NCBI GenBank assembly: GCA_017459345.1 | Contig: JAFUDC010000181.1 | Location: 1 to 64,000, forward strand | Direction of reading: 5' to 3' | Origin: Eubacterium sp. | GTDB taxonomy: Bacteria; Bacillota; Clostridia; Lachnospirales; Lachnospiraceae | Length of the DNA: 64,000 nt | Shown: one piece after another, positions 51,341 to 59,867 of the stretch | Position numbering within the stretch: position 1 is the first letter of the stretch | Layout: each line of letters opens with the position of its first letter | Position numbers and translations under genes: made by a program | The notes under the pieces: generated by a model | What the model was told of the DNA's origin: nothing | Databases searched by the model: none | Seen by the model: the letters and a program-made list of their open reading frames with translations, nothing else

Positions 51341-51474
51341 CTGCATCTGGCAGCGCGAATCTGCATTATTACTGATAAAAGTCATATTATCTATGTAAAT
51401 ATTATGTAAAGTATGCTATGATAAGACATAGATATGTTTATAAGATAGTAATTATGTTCAGGAGGATAGATCAT

Positions 51475-52191
51475 ATGTTGAGCAATTTAAGCAGATTTTT
51501 GCCTGAGGTGTATCTGTCGGCTTATGATAATCTGGAATTTCTGTTACGTATCGTGATCGCGGCATTCCTGGGTGCTGCGATTGGGAGCGAGAGGAAGATG
51601 CGGGATAAGGGTGCCGGCATCCGGACTCACTGCATCATTGCCGTTACATCGGCCGTGTTTATGATCATCTCCAAATATGCATTTATCGACCTGGTGGATA
51701 TCAATGGCAGCCGCGGGGCGGATAATGCCCGTATTGCCGCCCAGGTGGTGAGCGGCATCTCCTTCCTGGGGGCAGGCATCATCTTTAAGCAGGGCAGGGC
51801 CAGTGTGCGGGGGCTGACCACCGCGGCGGGCATGTGGGCCACTGCATCCATTGGTCTTACCATCGGAGCAGGTCTCTACTGGCTTGCTTTCTTTGCCACG
51901 GGTCTTCTGCTCTTTCTGCAGTATTTTCTGCATAAGCATTCCCTTGGCGTACATACTCTCACCGAGCAGGAGATTAAGATTAAGATGAAGGACGAAAAGG
52001 AGACGCTGGATGATTTCCATAACTTTATCAAGCAGCGCCGATGTGTGATTGAGGACTCTACCATTCACCGCAGCTCTTCTGAGGGGACCATTGAAATCCG
52101 CCTTGCCGTCCGGGTGGATCCGCCAATTGAATATGAGGAGACACTGGACTTTATGAGGGATCACCCCCAGGTGAGCCGGTTCAGTGCCTGA
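51475..52191 (+). CDS. MgtC/SapB-family membrane protein
   Basis: Start 51475 follows AGGAGG; longer frames from 51418 lack one. The 238-residue protein has the MgtC domain with about four or five membrane helices (about 25-155): FLGAAIGSERKMRDKGAGIRTH-type loop, then GISFLGAGIIFKQG and GLTTAAGMWATASIG, which are family signatures. A cytoplasmic C-terminal domain of about 70 residues follows. MgtC relatives affect Mg2+ homeostasis, membrane potential or acid adaptation. It is a single gene with terminators on both sides. Confidence 0.92.
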   Translation: MLSNLSRFLPEVYLSAYDNLEFLLRIVIAAFLGAAIGSERKMRDKGAGIRTHCIIAVTSAVFMIISKYAFIDLVDINGSRGADNARIAAQVVSGISFLGAGIIFKQGRASVRGLTTAAGMWATASIGLTIGAGLYWLAFFATGLLLFLQYFLHKHSLGVHTLTEQEIKIKMKDEKETLDDFHNFIKQRRCVIEDSTIHRSSSEGTIEIRLAVRVDPPIEYEETLDFMRDHPQVSRFSA

Positions 52192-52197
52192 TGTTTT

Positions 52198-52222
52198 AGC
52201 CGTCTTGTTTAAGGCGGCTTTT
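52198..52222 (+). terminator. Terminator after the MgtC-like gene
   Basis: AGCCGTCTT (52198-52206) pairs with AAGGCGGCT (52211-52219), one wobble, loop GTTT, followed by TTTT. Confidence 0.82.
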
Positions 52223-52368
52223 CATTGATTCTGCATGAATACTGTATACAATTCCGTGATGAGTCGCATATGTTTACAAAAGTAAAAATACGAAAAGGTT
52301 TTAGCTGTTTTTAAGTTCGTTTTATAAGCATTTTTTGAGAAAATGTAAAAATAATTTGCTTTTTTGTG

Positions 52369-52397
52369 TTGACAACAATTCAATGAGCCTTTATAAT
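52369..52397 (+). promoter_or_regulatory. Consensus sigma-A promoter of the pentose-phosphate cassette
   Basis: TTGACA (52369-52374), exactly 17 bp, TATAAT (52392-52397): both boxes are perfect. Such a strong promoter is presumably held in check by the SorC regulator encoded first in the unit. Confidence 0.92.
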
Positions 52398-52410
52398 ACA
52401 ATCAAAAGGA

Positions 52411-52490
52411 GCCGGATCTTGTCTAGATTGCGCAGCAGGAGAGCTACAAGATCGGGCATCCGACAACGTTAGTGAGATACTAACTAGCGT
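52411..52490 (+). promoter_or_regulatory. Structured leader before the SorC gene
   Basis: GATCTTGT (52415-52422) pairs with ACAAGATC (52445-52452), extended by CGGAT/ATCCG with a short bulge. A second hairpin, TTAGT/ACTAA flanked by AACG/CGTT, ends just before the GAGGAGG ribosome binding site. I do not recognise a known riboswitch; alternatively the long inverted repeats are SorC operators. Confidence 0.5.
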
Positions 52491-52508
52491 TATAGAGGAG
52501 GATACTAC

Positions 52509-53456
52509 ATGAAAAAAGTAGTAGATGACGTTCGCCTGATGATCCGGGTATGCGATCTGTATTACAATCAGAGCATCAGCCAGCAGAAGATCGCCCAGAC
52601 ATTAGGCCTGTCCAGACCGACAGTTTCCAGACTCTTATCCTCGGCCCGGGAACAGGGAATCGTCAAGATCACCATCTCGGATCTGGGCGAGGTCAGGTAC
52701 TGGGATTTGGAGCGCAGACTTGAAGACCGCTATCATCTGCAGGAAGTCCTGATTTCGGATTCCTCCCAGGATACGGATGAACTTATGGACCATATCGGCA
52801 GGATGGCCGGCAGGTATGTGGAAAGAAAGATCCGGTCCGGTCATGTTGTGGGGGTTTCCATGGGGAGGACCCTTCGCAAGATGGTGAATTATATCCAGGA
52901 CCCGGAGGCAGAGGATGTCACCTTTGTTCCTCTGATTGGAGGGCTGGGCCAGCTTCAGACCCCTCTCCACGCCAACAGCATCGCCGAGTCCCTGGCGGAA
53001 GCCTACCACGGGACATTTGTTCCCCTGCATGCTCCTGCCCGGGTTTCCAGCCGGAAAATGCGGGATGAACTGATGAAGGAGGAGAGCCTGTCCAGGCCGG
53101 TCACCCTGATGAGACATATGGATATCGCCCTGCTGGGCATCGGATATCCCAGTGAGTATTCCTCCATCACGGCCACCGGATACTATGATGAGCAGGAGAT
53201 AGAAGATCTGAAGTCCCGCCGCGTTGCAGGAGATATCTGCATGCAGTTCTTTGATGAGACAGGGGATACTTCTTTATACAGCTCCGAGAATAACGTGATC
53301 GGGGCGGACATCCACAATCTTTACCGGGTTCCCTGCTGCATCGGAATTGCCGGCGGAGTCGAGAAGATTTCCGCTGTACTGGGTGCAATCCGGGGAGGCT
53401 ATATTAACCATCTGGTGACGGATGAAGAGTGCGCCCGGGCATTGCTTGAGTTATAG
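52509..53456 (+). CDS. SorC-family sugar-phosphate-responsive regulator
   Basis: A 315-residue regulator with an N-terminal helix-turn-helix (SQQKIAQTLGLSRPTVSRLL, about 22-41) and a C-terminal SorC effector domain related to NagB-like sugar isomerase folds (about 60-315), with GVSMGRTLRKM and FVPLIGGLGQ. SorC proteins bind phosphorylated sugars and often control the operon they head. Here six pentose-phosphate genes follow in the same direction, so it is the likely local regulator, probably autoregulated through the inverted repeats in its leader. Confidence 0.92.
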   Translation: MKKVVDDVRLMIRVCDLYYNQSISQQKIAQTLGLSRPTVSRLLSSAREQGIVKITISDLGEVRYWDLERRLEDRYHLQEVLISDSSQDTDELMDHIGRMAGRYVERKIRSGHVVGVSMGRTLRKMVNYIQDPEAEDVTFVPLIGGLGQLQTPLHANSIAESLAEAYHGTFVPLHAPARVSSRKMRDELMKEESLSRPVTLMRHMDIALLGIGYPSEYSSITATGYYDEQEIEDLKSRRVAGDICMQFFDETGDTSLYSSENNVIGADIHNLYRVPCCIGIAGGVEKISAVLGAIRGGYINHLVTDEECARALLEL

Positions 53457-53578
53457 AGTAACATTTCAATTTATCATACATTTCCATTCACACATTATAT
53501 GATATCCAGGCCGGTACTGATCTGTTATGTACGATAATAACCGGATATCAAGACACATTTCATAAGGGGGTATTTGCC

Positions 53579-54757
53579 ATGAATGAGATTCTGAACCTTT
53601 CTGTCAATGAGATGCCGCAGACTGAGTTTGACTGTTCCTGCGGACGTCATCACAATTTCAGCGTACACGAGATGTCCATCCGCAAGGGTGCCATTGAGGA
53701 CCTGCCTAAGATGGCTGAACCTTTCAAGGATGGCAAGATTCTGGTTGTTTTTGATAACAACACTTATAAGGTTGCCGGGAAGAAGGCAGTAGAGCTTCTG
53801 ACAGAGAATGGTTTCAATATCAAGACACTTCTTTTTGACACCGGTGATGATATCCTGATTCCGGACGAGAAGACACTGGGAAGGATTCTTCAGGAGCAGG
53901 ATCTGGACTGCAAGCTCATGATCGCTGTCGGCTCCGGCGTGATCAATGACTCCGTGAAGTTCGTCACCTCCCGTACGGGACTTCCTTACATCATCGTTGC
54001 CACTGCTCCGTCCATGGACGGATATGTAGCAGACGGCGCTCCGATTTTCTCCCACGGACATAAGTACTCACCGGTTGCTCACCTGACCTATGGTCTGGTA
54101 GGAGATACCGATATCTTAAAGACTGCACCGGACGACCTGATTCAGGCTGGTTTCGGTGATATGGTAGGAAAAATCACAGCCATAGCCGACTGGGATCTGT
54201 CTGTCAAGGCCAATGGCGACTATCGCTGCGACACCTGCGTAGAACTGACCAACAGAGCCATGAAGCTGACATTTGACAGCTGTGAGGGCCTCCCTGAAAG
54301 AGATCCCAAGGCTCTCGGAGACCTGCTGGAAGGTCTGACCCTTACCGGAGTTGCCATGGCCCTGGTGAACCTGTCCCGTCCTGCATCAGGCGCAGAGCAC
54401 ATGCTGTCCCATTTCTGGGAGATGGACTATGTTGAGCGAGGACTTAACCCCAACCACCATGGTATTCAGGTTGGCTGTGCCACGCCGGTCATCGCCCGCT
54501 TCTTTGAGGAAGTGGAAGATATTCTTCCGGAAGGCGTGAAGGAGCTTTGTCCTCCCCACGAGGAGATTGAAGCCCTTCTTCAGAAAGGCGGAGCACCATA
54601 CAGTCCCAAGCAGATTGGTATCAGCAGAGAACTTTTCCGTCAGAGTCTGCTGAAGGGCTATGAGGTTCGCCCCCGTTATTCCGTTATGCAGTTTGCAAAG
54701 GATAACGGACGCCTTGAACAGATTGCCGAGAAGATTACAGCCGAGCTCTACGACTGA
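53579..54757 (+). CDS. sn-glycerol-1-phosphate dehydrogenase-like (AraM/EgsA) protein
   Basis: A 392-residue member of the iron/zinc alcohol-dehydrogenase fold: NAD(P) site GSGVINDSVKF, ATAPSMDGY, metal-binding Asp in GFGDMVGKITA, and His residues in SGAEHMLSHFWE and NPNHHGIQVG. The sequence follows the G1P dehydrogenase branch, which in Bacillus (AraM) reduces dihydroxyacetone phosphate and is encoded in the arabinose operon. In this cassette it could instead oxidise or reduce a sugar alcohol phosphate or polyol. AAGGGGG precedes the start. Family assignment is firm; the substrate is not. Confidence 0.85.
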   Translation: MNEILNLSVNEMPQTEFDCSCGRHHNFSVHEMSIRKGAIEDLPKMAEPFKDGKILVVFDNNTYKVAGKKAVELLTENGFNIKTLLFDTGDDILIPDEKTLGRILQEQDLDCKLMIAVGSGVINDSVKFVTSRTGLPYIIVATAPSMDGYVADGAPIFSHGHKYSPVAHLTYGLVGDTDILKTAPDDLIQAGFGDMVGKITAIADWDLSVKANGDYRCDTCVELTNRAMKLTFDSCEGLPERDPKALGDLLEGLTLTGVAMALVNLSRPASGAEHMLSHFWEMDYVERGLNPNHHGIQVGCATPVIARFFEEVEDILPEGVKELCPPHEEIEALLQKGGAPYSPKQIGISRELFRQSLLKGYEVRPRYSVMQFAKDNGRLEQIAEKITAELYD

Positions 54758-54852
54758 TATAGCAGCAGACAAAAGAAACTGATGTTGATAAAGCAGACAC
54801 TGACAGCTATCGACCTCTAAAATCATTTATCTAATAGAAAGGAATTATAACC

Positions 54853-55287
54853 ATGAAAATCGTATTTGGATGTGACCCTAACGCAACAGATTTCAAGCTC
54901 CACCTGATGGAGTATGTTAAAGGCCTCGGCCACGAAGTGGCAGATTTCGGCAGCGATGACCCGATCTACGCCAATGTGGCAATCAAGTGTGCCGAAGCAG
55001 TAGCAGCAGGCGAGTATGACCGCGGCATCGTGGTATGCGGAACCGGTATCGGCGTTTCCATCGCTGCCAACAAGGTAAAGGGTGCCTATGCAGCTTGTAT
55101 CCATGATGTATATCAGGCTCAGAGAGCAGCTCTTTCCAACAATGCCAACATCATCACCATGGGCGCTCAGGTTATCGGCGAGAAGCTGGCAGAGTGCATG
55201 GTTAAAGAGTACTTATCCTGCACCTATGACCCCAACAGCCGTTCCAAGGATAAGGTACAGCGCATCGTTGACTTTGAGAACGAATAA
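54853..55287 (+). CDS. RpiB/LacAB-family sugar-phosphate isomerase, atypical active site
   Basis: A 144-residue isomerase with the RpiB fold. The catalytic Cys of CGTGIGVSIAANK is kept. The usual DHAG/DHVG motif is replaced by FGCDPNATD (His to Pro9), and the conserved His of the RQHND-type segment is missing (ALSNNANI). These positions bind the substrate ring and phosphate in ribose-5-phosphate isomerase, so a different aldose/ketose phosphate is likely. It sits between the dehydrogenase-like and transaldolase genes; AAAGGA precedes the start. Confidence 0.87.
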   Translation: MKIVFGCDPNATDFKLHLMEYVKGLGHEVADFGSDDPIYANVAIKCAEAVAAGEYDRGIVVCGTGIGVSIAANKVKGAYAACIHDVYQAQRAALSNNANIITMGAQVIGEKLAECMVKEYLSCTYDPNSRSKDKVQRIVDFENE

Positions 55288-55329
55288 TTTCATATTTACT
55301 AACTGACATATTTAAGAGGAGGATTACAG

Positions 55330-55983
55330 ATGAGATTTTTTATTGACACAGCGAATGTAGAGGACATCAAAAAGGCTAATGACATGGGCGTGATCTGCGG
55401 AGTTACCACCAATCCATCCCTGATCGCAAAGGAAGGCAGAGACTTCAATGAGGTTATCGCCGAGATTGCTTCCATCGTTGACGGACCCATCAGCGGAGAG
55501 GTCAAGGCTACCACAACGGATGCAGAGGGCATGATCAGGGAGGGCCGTGAGATTGCAGCCATCCACCCCAACATGGTTGTCAAGATCCCTATGACAGTAG
55601 AAGGCCTCAAGGCCTGCAAGGCACTGACAGCAGAAGGGATTAAGACCAATGTGACCCTGATTTTTAATGCAAACCAGGCTCTCCTTGCTGCAAGGGCAGG
55701 GGCAACCTATGTTTCTCCATTCCTGGGACGTCTGGATGATATCAATGTCCGCGGCGTGGACCTGATCAGTGAGATCGCTGAGATTTTTGATATCGCAGGC
55801 ATCGATACACAGATTATCGCAGCCAGCGTCCGGAACCCGATTCATGTAACAGACTGTGCATTGGCAGGTGCCGATATTGCCACTGTTCCATATAAGGTAA
55901 TTGAGACCATGACTAAGCATCCGCTTACCGATGCAGGTATCGAGAAGTTCCAGGCAGATTATAAGGCTGTGTTTGGGGAGTAA
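55330..55983 (+). CDS. Short transaldolase (TalC/fructose-6-phosphate aldolase type)
   Basis: A 217-residue class I aldolase of the short transaldolase group. Visible motifs: [27 protein letters not shown], the Schiff-base Lys in MVVKIPMT (about residue 84), [17 protein letters not shown] and SPFLGRLDD. It exchanges dihydroxyacetone units between sugar phosphates. Short members also include fructose-6-phosphate aldolases, which the sequence alone does not exclude. AAGAGGAGG precedes the start. With the transketolase pair it completes the non-oxidative pentose phosphate route in this operon. Confidence 0.92.
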   Translation: MRFFIDTANVEDIKKANDMGVICGVTTNPSLIAKEGRDFNEVIAEIASIVDGPISGEVKATTTDAEGMIREGREIAAIHPNMVVKIPMTVEGLKACKALTAEGIKTNVTLIFNANQALLAARAGATYVSPFLGRLDDINVRGVDLISEIAEIFDIAGIDTQIIAASVRNPIHVTDCALAGADIATVPYKVIETMTKHPLTDAGIEKFQADYKAVFGE

Positions 55984-56067
55984 TAAAAGATTAGGATAGC
56001 AGAGTAACACAGGGACTACCCTGACGGATCTTTTATATGATCCGGTCATGTTAATTCAGGAGGCATC

Positions 56068-56907
56068 ATGAATAAATTAGAACTTCAGAAAAAAGCGAAT
56101 GAAGTGAGAAATGGTATCATCGACGGTGTTCATGCAGCTAAGGCCGGACATCCGGGCGGATCCTTATCTGCCACAGAGGTATTTACCTATCTTTACTTTG
56201 AGGAAATGAATATCGATCCCAGGAACCCTAAGGATCCTGACCGTGACCGCTTTGTCCTCTCCAAGGGACATACGGCACCGGGTCTTTATTCCGTGCTGGC
56301 CCACAGGGGATATTTCCCGGTGGAAGACCTGCTGACTCTTCGCCAGATCGGGTCTCACCTGCAGGGACATCCATGTATCGCACATACACCGGGTATCGAT
56401 ATGAGCAGCGGATCCCTGGGACAGGGCATCTCCGCAGCCGTGGGTATGGCTCTCGGTGCCAAGCATCAGAACAAGGACTTCAGAGTTTACACTCTCCTGG
56501 GAGATGGGGAGATTCAGGAAGGTCAGGTATGGGAGGCAGCCATGTTTGCTGCTGCCAAGAAGCTTGACAACCTCCTGGTGATCGTAGATAACAACGGACT
56601 TCAGATTGATGGCGATATCGCAGAGGTTAACTCTCCCTACCCCATCGACAAGAAGTTTGAAGCCTTTAATTTCCATGTGATCAATGTAGCCGACGGCAAT
56701 GATTTCGACCAGCTCGATGCAGCCTTCAAGGAAGCAAAGACAGTGAAGGGTCAGCCCACAGCCATCATCATGAAGACCGTCAAGGGCAAGGGCGTCTCCT
56801 TCATGGAGAACCAGGCCGGCTGGCATGGAAAAGCACCGAATGACGAAGAGTATGCGATTGCAAAGGCAGATCTTAAAAAAGTGGAGGATGCATTATGTCA
56901 GAAGTAA
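56068..56907 (+). CDS. tktN: Transketolase, N-terminal subunit
   Basis: A 279-residue protein equal to the thiamine diphosphate-binding (PP) domain of transketolase. It has the GDGEIQEGQVWEAAMF...DNN motif (about 149-178) that binds Mg-ThDP, and substrate residues in KAGHPGGS and SKGHTAPGLY. The C-terminal halves are encoded by the next gene, which it overlaps by 13 nt, so the subunits are made in a coupled way. Split transketolases are common in Clostridia and archaea. Confidence 0.94.
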   Translation: MNKLELQKKANEVRNGIIDGVHAAKAGHPGGSLSATEVFTYLYFEEMNIDPRNPKDPDRDRFVLSKGHTAPGLYSVLAHRGYFPVEDLLTLRQIGSHLQGHPCIAHTPGIDMSSGSLGQGISAAVGMALGAKHQNKDFRVYTLLGDGEIQEGQVWEAAMFAAAKKLDNLLVIVDNNGLQIDGDIAEVNSPYPIDKKFEAFNFHVINVADGNDFDQLDAAFKEAKTVKGQPTAIIMKTVKGKGVSFMENQAGWHGKAPNDEEYAIAKADLKKVEDALCQK

Positions 56908-57833
56908 AGAAGATTGCGACAAGAGAAAGCTATGGTAACGCATTGGTAGAGCTTGGAAAAGAGCATGACAATGTTGTGGTTTTAGATGCCGACCTGGCAG
57001 GCGCGACCAAGACAGGCACCTTCAAGAAGGCATTTCCGGACAGATTCTATGACTGCGGTATCGCAGAGGCCAACCTTATGGGCATTGCAGCCGGACTTTC
57101 CACTACAGGTCTTGTGCCCTTTGCCAGCACATTTGCCATGTTCGCTGCAGGACGTGCCTATGAGCAGGTGCGCAACTCCATCGGTTATCCTCACCTGAAT
57201 GTAAAGATCGGTGCAACCCATGCCGGTATCTCCGTCGGAGAAGACGGTGCCACCCATCAGTGCAACGAGGATATCGCCCTCATGCGGACTATCCCCGGCA
57301 TGACCGTCATCAACCCGGCCGACGATATCGAGGCAAAGGCCGCTGTGAAGGCTGCCTATGAGATGGAAGGTCCTGTATACTTAAGATTCGGCCGTCTGGC
57401 TGTTCCGGTAATCAACGATAATGCTGATTACAAGTTCGAGATCGGCAAGGGCGTCACCTTAAGAGAGGGCAAGGATGTGGCCATCATCGCCACAGGACTT
57501 TGCGTAAGCTCTGCTCTTGATGCAGCTGACCTTCTGGCAGCAGACGGCATTGAAGCCAAGGTGATCAACATTCATACCATCAAGCCAATTGATGAGGACC
57601 TGATCGTTGCAGCAGCTAAGGAAACCGGCAAGGTAGTGACTGTGGAAGAACACTCCATCATCGGCGGCTTAGGCGGGGCAGTGGCAGAGGTTCTGTCCGA
57701 GAAGGCTCCGGTTCCGGTTAAGAGAATCGGTGTGAACGATGTATTCGGCGAGTCCGGCCCGGCAGTCAAGCTGATTGAGAAGTACGGCCTGGACGGCAAG
57801 GGTGTGTATGAAACCGTGAAAGCTTTTGTTTAA
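56895..57833 (+). CDS. tktC: Transketolase, C-terminal subunit
   Basis: A 312-residue protein with the pyrimidine-binding domain (DADLAGATKTGTFKKAFP, DCGIAEANLMGIAAGLS with the ThDP-activating Glu) and the C-terminal transketolase domain (VVTVEEHSIIGGLGGAV). GTGGAGG before the start lies within the end of the N-terminal subunit gene. It pairs with that subunit to give an active transketolase moving two-carbon units between pentose and triose/hexose phosphates. Confidence 0.94.
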   Translation: MSEVKKIATRESYGNALVELGKEHDNVVVLDADLAGATKTGTFKKAFPDRFYDCGIAEANLMGIAAGLSTTGLVPFASTFAMFAAGRAYEQVRNSIGYPHLNVKIGATHAGISVGEDGATHQCNEDIALMRTIPGMTVINPADDIEAKAAVKAAYEMEGPVYLRFGRLAVPVINDNADYKFEIGKGVTLREGKDVAIIATGLCVSSALDAADLLAADGIEAKVINIHTIKPIDEDLIVAAAKETGKVVTVEEHSIIGGLGGAVAEVLSEKAPVPVKRIGVNDVFGESGPAVKLIEKYGLDGKGVYETVKAFV

Positions 57834-57866
57834 AATCATATACAAACACAAGAAAGGAGTCACAAG

Positions 57867-59444
57867 ATGAAGTATTTAATGGGTATCGACTGTGGAACCG
57901 GCAGCGTTCGTGTTGCTATCTTCGATCTGAGAGGACAGAACAGGGCATACGACATCGCTGAGTATCCGACAACTTATCCCCAGAACGGATGGGCAGAGCA
58001 GGACGACAAAGAGTGGTATGCCGCTCTGAAGAAGGCTATCCCGGGCGCCATCAAGAAATCCGGCGTAGATCCGGATGACATCGTGGCAGTTACCTGCGAT
58101 GCAACCACATCCACCATCGTTTTCCTGGATGAGAACAATGAATCCGTTCGCAAGCCCATGTTATGGCCGGACGTTCGTGCAGCTGCCGAGGCAGCAGAGA
58201 TCGACACCATCCGTGACAAGTTCGCTGCAACAAGATTCTACAAACCAAGCTTTCGTGCCGATACCATGATTCCCAAGCTGATGTGGACCAAGAGAAATCA
58301 GCCGGAAGTATGGGACAAGGCTAAGACCATCTTTGATTTTGAGGACTGGCTGAATCTGCAGTTAACCGGCAAGCTGACTGTTAGTAAGTCCATCGCTGCA
58401 TTCCGCTGGAACTATGATGACAGAAACGGCGGATATCCAAAGGATCTCTTAGAGGCAGTTGGCATCGGCGACTTCCTTGACAAGGTTCCGGAAGAAATCC
58501 TTCCTGTAGGCGCTGTAATCGGACCGGTCAGCCCTGAGGCTTCCAAGGCATTCGGCCTTTCCGAGAAGACCATCGTTGTGGAAGGTACAGCTGACTGCAA
58601 TGCCTGCATGTTTGGTGTTGGCGGCGTGAATCCAAACGGTATGACCCTGATCGGCGGAACGTCCTCCTGTCTCTTAGGTCTTTCCGAGACAGACTTCCAT
58701 GAGGATGGTGTTAACGGTACATATCCTAACTGTATGTATGAAGGCACCAGCCTTCTTGAAGGTGGACAGACATCCTCCGGTGCCATCCTTACCTGGTTCA
58801 GGAACAACCTCCTTCCGGGTTCCTGGCTGCAGGAAGCTACAGAGCGAGAGATGAACATCTATGACCTGATCACAGAGAAGGCTTCCGCTATCCCGATCGG
58901 ATGCGAAGGTGTTGTTATGAATTCTGATTTCCAGGGCAACCGTGCTCCTTATGCCGATTCCAAGGCTCGTGGAATTTTCTGGGGACTTTCCATCGGAACC
59001 ACCACAGCTCATATCGCCAGAGCGGTTTATGAAGGTGTTGCATTTGGTGCTGCTCACTGTATCAAGTCCATGAACGATGCAGGCTATCAGGTAAAAGAGA
59101 TTTACGCAGCAGGCGGAATCTGTACTTCTGATTTCTGGATGCAGATGCACTGTGATATCATCGGTGTTCCCATGTACACAACCGTTGAGAACCAGAGCGC
59201 AGGCTGCCTGGGTGATGCCATCATCGCAGCAGTTGGTGCCGGCTTATTCAAAGACTTCTCAGAAGCAGCAGAAGCCCTTGTACGTGTTGACAAGACATTT
59301 ACACCGAACATGGTTAACCATGAGAAGTATCAGTTCTATCTGGAGCGCTACATGGAGACATGGCCGCAGATGAGAGAGATCGTTCATAAGACTGTAGATC
59401 ATAATGCATCATTAAATAATCAATTGTACAGTTTGATTAATTGA
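57867..59444 (+). CDS. FGGY-family pentulose/tetrulose kinase
   Basis: A 525-residue sugar kinase with two actin-like domains: phosphate-binding GIDCGTGSVRVAIFD at the N terminus, and C-terminal GGTSSCLLGLS, SIGTTTAHIARAVYEGVAFG and the FGGY signature near 420-440 (AAGGICTSDFWMQMHCDIIG). It is closest in build to ribulokinase- or xylulokinase-like enzymes, but residues fixing the sugar cannot be read off. As the last gene of the cassette it should phosphorylate the ketose that enters through the isomerase, transaldolase and transketolase. AAAGGAG precedes the start. No transporter is in the cassette. Confidence 0.88.
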   Translation: MKYLMGIDCGTGSVRVAIFDLRGQNRAYDIAEYPTTYPQNGWAEQDDKEWYAALKKAIPGAIKKSGVDPDDIVAVTCDATTSTIVFLDENNESVRKPMLWPDVRAAAEAAEIDTIRDKFAATRFYKPSFRADTMIPKLMWTKRNQPEVWDKAKTIFDFEDWLNLQLTGKLTVSKSIAAFRWNYDDRNGGYPKDLLEAVGIGDFLDKVPEEILPVGAVIGPVSPEASKAFGLSEKTIVVEGTADCNACMFGVGGVNPNGMTLIGGTSSCLLGLSETDFHEDGVNGTYPNCMYEGTSLLEGGQTSSGAILTWFRNNLLPGSWLQEATEREMNIYDLITEKASAIPIGCEGVVMNSDFQGNRAPYADSKARGIFWGLSIGTTTAHIARAVYEGVAFGAAHCIKSMNDAGYQVKEIYAAGGICTSDFWMQMHCDIIGVPMYTTVENQSAGCLGDAIIAAVGAGLFKDFSEAAEALVRVDKTFTPNMVNHEKYQFYLERYMETWPQMREIVHKTVDHNASLNNQLYSLIN

Positions 59445-59447
59445 CAA

Positions 59448-59495
59448 AAACCCCGCACGAAAGATAAATGGTTTATCTTTCGTGCGGGGTTTATT
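59448..59495 (+). terminator. Terminator of the pentose-phosphate cassette
   Basis: A perfect 21-bp stem (59448-59468 with 59472-59492) with a three-base loop, rich in G+C at its base and ending in TTTATTT. It is one of the strongest terminators in the window. Confidence 0.95.
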
Positions 59496-59570
59496 TGTGA
59501 TATAATCAGGAAGAGGACAAGGGTACAATGTAACTGATAAAGCAAAGCTTATTTTGGGAGGTAAGACAAG

Positions 59571-59813
59571 ATGAAGTTAAAACTCTACATGTTTGAAACG
59601 TGTCCATTCTGCCGGAAGGTGATCAACGCAATCCAGGAGAGTGGCAGAACAGATATCGAGATGCATGACATCCATAAGAGTGAAGCAGACAGGATGTATC
59701 TCAGGACTGTCGGCGGTAAGGAGCAGGTTCCCTGCCTCTTTATCGACGGCAAGCCTCTCTATGAGAGCACCGATATCATTATCTGGCTGAAAGCGCATCC
59801 GCAGGGAGCCTGA
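59571..59813 (+). CDS. Glutaredoxin-like protein
   Basis: An 80-residue thioredoxin-fold protein with active-site Cys11-Pro-Phe-Cys14 (TCPFCRKV) and the cis-proline Pro54 in EQVPCLF, followed by DGKPLYESTDIIIWL, which resembles the start of a glutathione S-transferase. It would reduce disulfides or mixed disulfides in the cytoplasm. GGGAGG precedes the start. It is a single-gene unit ending at a shared hairpin. Confidence 0.9.
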   Translation: MKLKLYMFETCPFCRKVINAIQESGRTDIEMHDIHKSEADRMYLRTVGGKEQVPCLFIDGKPLYESTDIIIWLKAHPQGA

Positions 59814-59815
59814 GA

Positions 59816-59850
59816 CAAAAACAGGGGGTCCAAATTGAATTTGGACCCCC
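59816..59850 (-). terminator. Terminator after the DUF853 gene
   Basis: GGGGGTCCAAATT (59824-59836) pairs with AATTTGGACCCCC (59838-59850). On the minus strand the stem is followed by TGTTTTTG, so it mainly serves the leftward ATPase gene, and perhaps also stops the rightward glutaredoxin unit. Confidence 0.82.
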
Positions 59851-59867
59851 CCATTCGTCAACTGGTC

